Positions 59,134-63,358 of a stretch of 63,358 nucleotides of DNA are shown piece after piece. The notes under the pieces were generated by a model. The model saw only the letters and a program-made list of their open reading frames with translations, made no database searches and was not told the DNA's origin. The position numbers were made by a program, and so were the translations under genes. The DNA is from Paramoeba atlantica (taxonomy: Eukaryota > Discosea): the NCBI GenBank assembly GCA_977017575.1, contig CDRNVI010000166.1, positions 1 through 63,358 on the forward strand. The letters run 5' to 3'. How positions within the stretch are numbered: position 1 is the first letter of the stretch; each line of letters opens with the position of its first letter.

Positions 59134-59519
59134 ACATACATACGTACATACGTACATACATACATACATACATACATACATACATACATACATACATACA
59201 TACATACATACATACATACATACATACATACATACATACATACATACATACATACATACATACATACATACATACATACATACATACATACATACATACA
59301 TACATACATACATACATACATACATACATACATACATACATACATACATACATACATACATACATACATACATACATACATACATACATACATACATACA
59401 TACATACATACATACATACATACATACATACATACATACATACATACATACATACATACATACATACATACATACATACATACATACATACATACATACA
59501 TACATACATACATACATAC
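59134..59519. repeat. TACA tetranucleotide microsatellite, about 96 units
   Basis: An almost pure (TACA)n tract with a few G variants at its left edge. It continues as a short remnant at 60357-60373 beyond the inserted Merlin element. The minus-strand frames reading MYVC repeats are by-products. Confidence 0.95.
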
Positions 59520-60356
59520 GGTTAAACTGAAGCAAATTTAGCATTTTTCATATTTTTTGATATTTCCGATAAATCCTGGCCCTACTTCGAAGCTACTCTC
59601 TTCCAATACAATGAATTTGAATTGATTTCTTTCTTACTTCAGTATCTTAAGACTTTCTTACATAACTCTGCGAACTTAAAGATGAATACAAGTGCAATGA
59701 GTCTGCAAGTTCTCGAGGATTCTCAACATGACATCCCCGCCGTTCCTCTTCAAACTTCTGTTACATTTTTCAGCAATTGCTTGAACTCGGTCTGATCTTT
59801 TCCCTGGCTTGCTCCCCAAAATATTTCCTTCACGCTTTAAACGCTTTTTAGCCATAAACCTAGCACATTCGACAGTGTTTGTGTGTACCCCGTCTGGGGT
59901 GACCCATTGCTGACGATGATTTACACTTCGCCACTCGTACTTGGACCGAAAATTTAGATTATGACGGGCGCCAAGAAGCGGACGGGTGCTATGAAGAAGC
60001 AAGTTCATCAATTTTTGGAACGAGCGTTGGTACACCACCACTTTGCGCCAATGAGTTTCATGTGTTGGGGTGACTTGTGTACTTTCCTGTAGCACACAAC
60101 TTTCTGGGCTACCAGCTTGTGGCTTTTCATCCATTCGGCACATTCCTGCTCGCAAAGTGCTTCCTCCTCCAAAGTGCAACTTTGCTTAATGTGAGGTCAC
60201 CCCGACAAGAAAACCCAGCACACCCTTGACAAGGCATAACAAAATCACGAAAAATCCAAAAATCAACCTAGGAGAATAAAAAGAAGATTTTTTTGGGGGC
60301 AAAAAATAGGGAAAAAAATTAATCGAGAAAAAAACTAAATTTGCTTCAGTTTCACC
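59520..60356 (-). mobile_element. Merlin element inserted in the TACA microsatellite, 837 bp
   Basis: GGTTAAACTGAAGCAAATTT and the inverted AAATTTGCTTCAGTTTCACC are 22-bp ends with one mismatch. Flanks on both sides are CATACATAC, consistent with a target duplication within the repeat. The interior has the C-terminal half of a Merlin transposase. Confidence 0.85.
59676..60179 (-). pseudogene. Merlin transposase C-terminal half
   Basis: EWRSVNHRQQWVTPDGVHTN then TVECARFMAKKRLKREGN has the VNH and HTNT(I/V)E motifs of ISXO2/Merlin, here with Cys in place of the usual Gly after Glu. The first catalytic Asp region and zinc-binding N-terminus are missing, so the copy is non-autonomous. Confidence 0.75.
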
Positions 60357-60391
60357 ATACATACATACATACACATTCTATGTTATGCATA

Positions 60392-60443
60392 CAGGGGTGA
60401 CTAATTTTGGACAGTAGTAGTGCATTCGAGAGCTCTGGAACAG
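60392..60443 (+). mobile_element. Family B terminal fragment
   Basis: CAGGGGTGACTAATTTTGGA through GTGCATTCGAGAGCTCTGGA is the outer ~52 bp of a family B end, preceded by TA at 60390-60391. Confidence 0.55.
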
Positions 60444-60589
60444 ACGACCAGTGCTTGCCTTCCCCTTGGGTAAATCAAGCTCAGATCGGAGCCGTTGCTT
60501 CAAAACGTCTACACCCAATTGCCCGTTTGTTAAGTACGAGTTCCATGACGAAACATTTCTTCTGACTCTTTCTCTTCCGGTTAAAATTT

Positions 60590-60786
60590 CGCAATTTTCG
60601 CCATGAAATCGAGCTTTTTCAACCAAAAAAATTGTTTGTTCATGATGACCCCATTTTTACCTGAAAATCGGCTATTTTTGGCTATAATCTTTCTGTTTTC
60701 TTCAGCAGCAAGGAGAATTAAGGGACGGTTAATTGCGGGCCTTGATGGGGGGTGTCCCTTAATTAACCCGTCCCGTAATAAAGCCC
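60590..60786. mobile_element. Family P scrap and a small foldback
   Basis: 60600-60700 is the inverse of 43060-43130 of P3 (CGATTTTCGGCTATTTTTGG-type block). 60716-60763 has AATTAAGGGAC and GTCCCTTAATT as arms of a short foldback. Confidence 0.5.
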
Positions 60787-60787
60787 C

Positions 60788-60941
60788 GCACCGTAACCCA
60801 AATAAGCATTTTAACAAGTATGCCAAAAAAGTTGGGACAAAAGAGAAAACTGACCAAAAAAGCATATCCCCCCCAGTAAGAGAGATTTAGCCATTTTGAC
60901 CCGAAACCCATTATCTTACTGGGGGGTATGCGGTACCAATT
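60788..60941. mobile_element. MITE with CCCCCCAGTAAGAG ends, partial copy 2
   Basis: AACCCAAATAAGCATTTTAA through CCCCCCAGTAAGAGAGATTT to CTTACTGGGGGGTATGCGG matches 37634-37803. Confidence 0.7.
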
Positions 60942-61083
60942 AACAATTTATTAATTTTTGATTCAAGAATTAATGTTACATTAATAATTGTGTGCACTGT
61001 AGTCAGAATAAATTTATAGAATTTTTTATATTAAGTAGCTTCAAATTTACACCAAACGCGGCCTATCTATTTTTTATGAAAAG

Positions 61084-61380
61084 ATGCGACTTGCCGTTTT
61101 CGCCGAATTTATAGGTAAATCCACATTTCAGCATTTGCCGCTATGTGTCACGGCTGACATTGCTTTAACCAGAATGGAACTCAAGAAAAGCGCCGAAATT
61201 GAATGCGTGGAGCGAAATGCAAAGCTTTTCTACGAGCCCGAGGAGGCGCTTATGGTTGACGATACCTTAAAACAGCTTCAAAGTATCGGGTACACGGTTG
61301 TTGACAGAACTCCAAATACATCCCCACGGCCCACGTCATGGGCTTTTTCGGATCGTATTATTCTCTCTTACACAGGCTAA
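61084..61380 (+). CDS. Unrecognised host-type ORF, 98 aa
   Basis: ATG-started, soluble, with mixed alpha/beta composition (FAEFIGKSTFQHLPLCV, then MVDDTLKQLQSIGYTVVDR). No family is recognised. The base composition is intermediate between the AT-rich left genes and the GC-rich right genes. It may be a complete small gene or one exon. Confidence 0.4.
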   Translation: MRLAVFAEFIGKSTFQHLPLCVTADIALTRMELKKSAEIECVERNAKLFYEPEEALMVDDTLKQLQSIGYTVVDRTPNTSPRPTSWAFSDRIILSYTG

Positions 61381-61701
61381 CGGAATATGTATTCATTTTT
61401 TTAGTTTCTTCCTTACTTCACTAGGAAAGAAACGGTAGACTGCGGTCGCAATCGTAAGCACTACACCATAGAAAACATTCACTTAGTACTCAGTGAAATG
61501 AGATACGTGCTGCAAAAGTGCGTGGTCCTTTCTCATTACATATCTGCTTTCGAAAACTCAAAGTGGCCATAACGAAAATTTAAACTCGAAATTTCAAAAT
61601 AAAACACACACATTCAGGCTATCTAAGTTAACATTCCCACACATTTATTTATCCCCCCCCCTCTTCTTTTATTCCTCACTTTCTTCTATCCCCTCACCTC
61701 T

Positions 61702-62343
61702 ATGGACGCCTCGGACGCACCCCGCTCCATCTACGCACGACGAGGGGACGCGCTCGAGATGATTTGCGCTGGACCTTTTCACACCGTCGAGGAGCTCCGC
61801 GCCAAGGTCCCCACCCTCTCCGGGGTAATCCAGTGCAGCCCCTCGGGTGCCCCCCTTAGCCGTGCGCTCCTCCTCTCCTCCCCCCACACCACACTCGAGG
61901 CCGGGGGGTGTTACTTAGCCTACGAGAGTGTCAGTCTGGTGGAGGAGGAGGAGCAGCAGCAGCACGGGGAGGGGGAGGGGAGGGGAGTTACTACTACTAC
62001 GACCCCCCCACCGAACCAAGCCACCTTGGGGGGAATCGTCGAACCCCATGGTGGGGATACGACCCCCTCCCCCTCCTCCCACCCCTCTCGTGTCACGTCA
62101 CTCCCGGTGCCATCGCGTCGTCGGGTTACGTTTCACAACGCGCTCCGTCGACCCGTACTCCAGCATGAGATGGTGGAGTGGCAAGGGGAGGGGGACGGGG
62201 GGGCCAGGAGTGCGTCCCTGGGGGATATCCTGGATAGCCTGCCTGTGCTTCCCCCGCTACAGGACCTCTCCCCGTGGTGGGGAAGCCAGCGGAACGGGGG
62301 AGAGACCCCCGTGCCCACAGAGGTGGGGGAAGGGGTGGATTGA
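61702..62343 (+). CDS. Unrecognised GC-rich host gene, 213 aa
   Basis: ATG at 61702 after a long pyrimidine tract. The first ~75 residues look ordered (ALEMICAGPFHTVEELRAKV). The rest is low-complexity: acidic and Gln runs (EEEEQQQ), Thr runs and Pro/Ser stretches. Strong C/G third positions contrast with genes left of 61.4 kb. No domain is recognised. It is the immediate upstream neighbour of the NSUN5-like gene, same strand, 414 bp apart. Confidence 0.5.
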   Translation: MDASDAPRSIYARRGDALEMICAGPFHTVEELRAKVPTLSGVIQCSPSGAPLSRALLLSSPHTTLEAGGCYLAYESVSLVEEEEQQQHGEGEGRGVTTTTTPPPNQATLGGIVEPHGGDTTPSPSSHPSRVTSLPVPSRRRVTFHNALRRPVLQHEMVEWQGEGDGGARSASLGDILDSLPVLPPLQDLSPWWGSQRNGGETPVPTEVGEGVD

Positions 62344-62757
62344 GGGACCACGGGAAGTTCAAGGGAGGGGAGGGGAGGGAGGGAGAGGGTAGTACTCTCG
62401 GGAACGCGCTTTCTGTGAAAGCGTTGTGAAACGGGAGGAGGTAGGGACTACTGGTGAACCGAAAAGGGTTTATGGGTAGTTGAGGTGATGAGAGGTCACT
62501 GCATGTTTTGTATTGAGTTTGTACATACATGTTACCGTTCGTACGTACTGTTCAAACAATATTGTATTTTAGGGCAGAGAAGTCAACCGCAGCATTTCAT
62601 TCTGGGGTTTTTACCTAGGCTTCATTAATCTTTGTAGGTGGGAGCAGTACTTCAATAAAAGGACTATGTTATGTGTAATTCCCCCGTCCTGAAAACGTTG
62701 TCTGTGTAGTCAAAAAGTAACGGGTGACTTGACTCATTTCATTGCAAGACTGTTAAG
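62344..62757. other. Intergenic region between the two GC-rich genes
   Basis: It holds CTTTCTGTGAAAGCG (short hairpin) near 62410 and an AATAAA-like site near 62655. No gene. Confidence 0.35.
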
Positions 62758-63358
62758 ATGGGTGTTTATCGGCAGGCAGGGTTTGTGGTTACCGAATGCG
62801 CGGAACACAGAGGCTCTCTGAACTTATGCCTGGGGAAAGCCATGGAGAAGAAACGTCAAACCTTTGCCGTCGCCAGCGAGACCCTCAAGCGCCTGCCCTT
62901 GTTAGATGAGATTATCCACGAGTTAAATCTCCTTATTCCTGCCCAAGCCACCTTACGTCACCATCCCACCATACAAACCGCCGAAACCCTCGGCATCCTC
63001 CGCACCATGCTACACGACCACCTCTTCGCCGGAGGTATCCGTACCTCCAAATACATCGCCACCGTGATCCGTCTCCACCACGACGCCATCACCCAAACCT
63101 CCACCCGCATCTCCCCCCCCCAACCTCCCCCCCCAACCTCCCCCCACCCCCCTCCCCCCCTCCCCTCCTACATCCGTCTCAACTACCTGCTTGCCCCCTG
63201 CTGGTGGCTCCCCTCCCCGTGGGTCGGGGCGGCGTGTGCCCCGGACGTGCTCGCGCTCCCCCCGGGGCCCCCCCCGGGGTGGGTGCGGGGGGCCGCGCGC
63301 CGGGGGTGGGTGCTGCAGCAGCGCCTGGGGTCGTGCCTGCCCGCGCACGCGCTGTGGG
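62758..63358 (+). CDS. NSUN5: NSUN5/Rcm1-like rRNA m5C methyltransferase, 5' part
   Basis: The product would methylate a cytosine of large-subunit rRNA in the nucleolus. ATG at 62758 (MGVYRQAGFVVTECAEHRGS) parallels the NSUN5 start and is followed by TFAVASETLKRLPLLDEIIH. The block HLFAGGIRTSKYIATVIRLH matches the family N-terminal domain. A Pro-rich insertion (about residues 119-138) precedes LPSYIRLNYLLA, the RVN-like motif. Then come APDVLALPPGPPPGW and WVLQQRLGSCLPAHAL, the 'LQ..aS.LPa..L' entry to the methyltransferase domain. The frame is open to the window edge, so the catalytic Cys motifs lie outside. The region after 63100 is extremely GC-rich. Confidence 0.8.
   Translation, partial: MGVYRQAGFVVTECAEHRGSLNLCLGKAMEKKRQTFAVASETLKRLPLLDEIIHELNLLIPAQATLRHHPTIQTAETLGILRTMLHDHLFAGGIRTSKYIATVIRLHHDAITQTSTRISPPQPPPPTSPHPPPPLPSYIRLNYLLAPCWWLPSPWVGAACAPDVLALPPGPPPGWVRGAARRGWVLQQRLGSCLPAHALW

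Noticed and set aside
59086-59544. Long minus-strand frames encoding MYVC repeats
   Set aside because: They are the translation of the TACA microsatellite; any tetranucleotide repeat gives such open frames.
62126-62530. Minus-strand Pro-rich frames opposite the 213-aa gene and opposite NSUN5
   Set aside because: They mirror GC-rich coding and C runs on the plus strand; no motifs, while the plus strand of 62758 onward matches NSUN5.

Overview
The window looks like nuclear DNA of a microbial eukaryote. The reasons are an AZUL-HECT ubiquitin ligase (UBE3A-like), an NSUN5-type rRNA methyltransferase, an FCP1/SCP-fold protein, a tRNA-derived SINE, non-LTR retrotransposons, and Tc1/mariner, Merlin, hAT and pogo transposons. 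The host genes that can be read are mostly single open frames, so the genome is intron-poor. The lineage (alga or other protist) cannot be fixed from this sequence alone.

Layout. 0-4.4 kb: decayed Tc1-like ends, a LINE scrap, C-run MITEs and a Merlin remnant. 4.4-6.9 kb: a retroelement fossil with a SINE inserted in it. 7.5-14.8 kb: three C-run Tc1-like elements (one looks intact, one sits inside a 47-bp tandem array), one unrecognised 221-aa gene, and an intact DD34E Tc1 transposase facing a truncated inverted copy of itself. 15-21 kb: an unrecognised element, a broken transposase with a very large acidic, coiled-coil, AT-hook N-terminus, and a LINE scrap. 21.4-25.7 kb: two host genes with a Merlin between them that is split by a Tc1. 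26-44 kb: almost pure transposon layering (pogo, a hAT split by two Tc1-like elements, C-run elements, a DD29E element, hairpin-bearing elements). 44.5-46.3 kb: an orphan 576-aa gene. 46.3-52.4 kb: MITEs, a 10-unit 17-mer array, a hAT end and a nearly complete LINE with a restriction-like endonuclease. 53.4-58.1 kb: a degenerate HAD phosphatase and the UBE3A-like ligase. 58.3-61 kb: a second LINE copy, a long TACA microsatellite and a Merlin inserted in it. 61-63.36 kb: three host genes, the last two much richer in GC, ending inside the NSUN5-like gene.

How it fits together. The host genes form no evident operon or pathway; they are islands in transposon debris. The most unusual features are: (1) a GCGAAGC-centred GC hairpin followed by a T run, at eight loci, always in the same orientation; (2) a transposase with an approximately 320-residue regulatory-looking N-terminus; (3) a 282-bp head-to-head Tc1 palindrome spanning the transposase start; (4) a phosphatase-fold protein with both Asp of its catalytic motif replaced; and (5) four different DDE spacings (29, 32, 34, 35) among Tc1-like elements in one window. 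All calls come from reading the sequence; no database search was run.
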